DNA from: Qipengyuania sp. JC766
GTDB taxonomy: Bacteria > Pseudomonadota > Alphaproteobacteria > Sphingomonadales > Sphingomonadaceae
Direction of reading: 5' to 3'
DNA: 64,000 bases
Assembly (NCBI RefSeq): GCF_040717445.1
Contig: NZ_JBFEFL010000001.1
Coordinates: forward strand, 62,001 to 126,000
Shown here: positions 63,394 through 64,000 of the stretch, piece by piece
How positions within the stretch are numbered: position 1 is the stretch's first letter
Layout: each line of letters begins with the position of its first letter
The notes under the pieces: model-generated
What the model saw: only the letters and a program-made list of their open reading frames with translations
Database searches by the model: none
What the model was told of the DNA's origin: nothing
Translations under genes and position numbers: made by a program

Positions 63394-64000
<607 letters not shown>

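Overview
The window is GC-rich throughout and densely coding, with short gaps, many 4-base stop/start overlaps, and no RNA genes, insertion sequences or CRISPR array that I could see. Its content suggests an alphaproteobacterium of the order Sphingomonadales, probably near Erythrobacteraceae. This is inference from a zwf-pgl-edd-glk Entner-Doudoroff operon, a TonB-dependent receptor ending in Phe among secreted type B carboxylesterases, and a large acyl-CoA catabolism region. No gap exceeds 300 bases.

Region 1 (1-15985) looks like an uptake and hydrolysis locus for an ester-containing compound. It holds a DapA-type lyase (cut by the left edge), four type B carboxylesterases forming two similar-looking pairs, a glyoxalase-fold protein, a TesB thioesterase, an amidohydrolase, an apparently Tat-exported MmgE/PrpD protein, two TetR-type regulators and one large TonB-dependent receptor.

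Region 2 (16055-33710) is acyl-CoA catabolism. A serine beta-lactamase-fold hydrolase is coupled to a FadJ-like fusion enzyme. A thiolase and an acyl-CoA ligase lead into a tandem-TetR regulator. Opposite them runs a six-gene operon of three acyl-CoA dehydrogenases and three major-facilitator transporters. An SLC13-type permease diverges from that operon.

Region 3 (33743-40385) carries an ion and pH homeostasis operon (nhaA, alx, a secreted NTF2-like protein and a DUF2490 protein interrupted by an in-frame amber codon), a small DUF465 protein, an OxyR-like regulator lacking the peroxidatic cysteine, and two divergent Crp/Fnr regulators.

Region 4 (40473-46637) is an ATP-dependent 5-oxoprolinase-type operon with DUF969, DUF979 and DUF2891 genes.

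Region 5 (46634-58388) is central carbon: otsB-GH15-otsA for trehalose on the minus strand, then zwf-pgl-edd-glk and ppc on the plus strand.

Region 6 (58407-64000) has an aldehyde dehydrogenase, a maleylacetoacetate isomerase/fumarylacetoacetase pair (end of tyrosine/homogentisate breakdown), glutaryl-CoA dehydrogenase, a small exported tail-collar protein, and acetyl-CoA synthetase cut by the right edge.

All functional assignments come from reading motifs and gene order. No database search was run, and paralogy and family calls are by eye.
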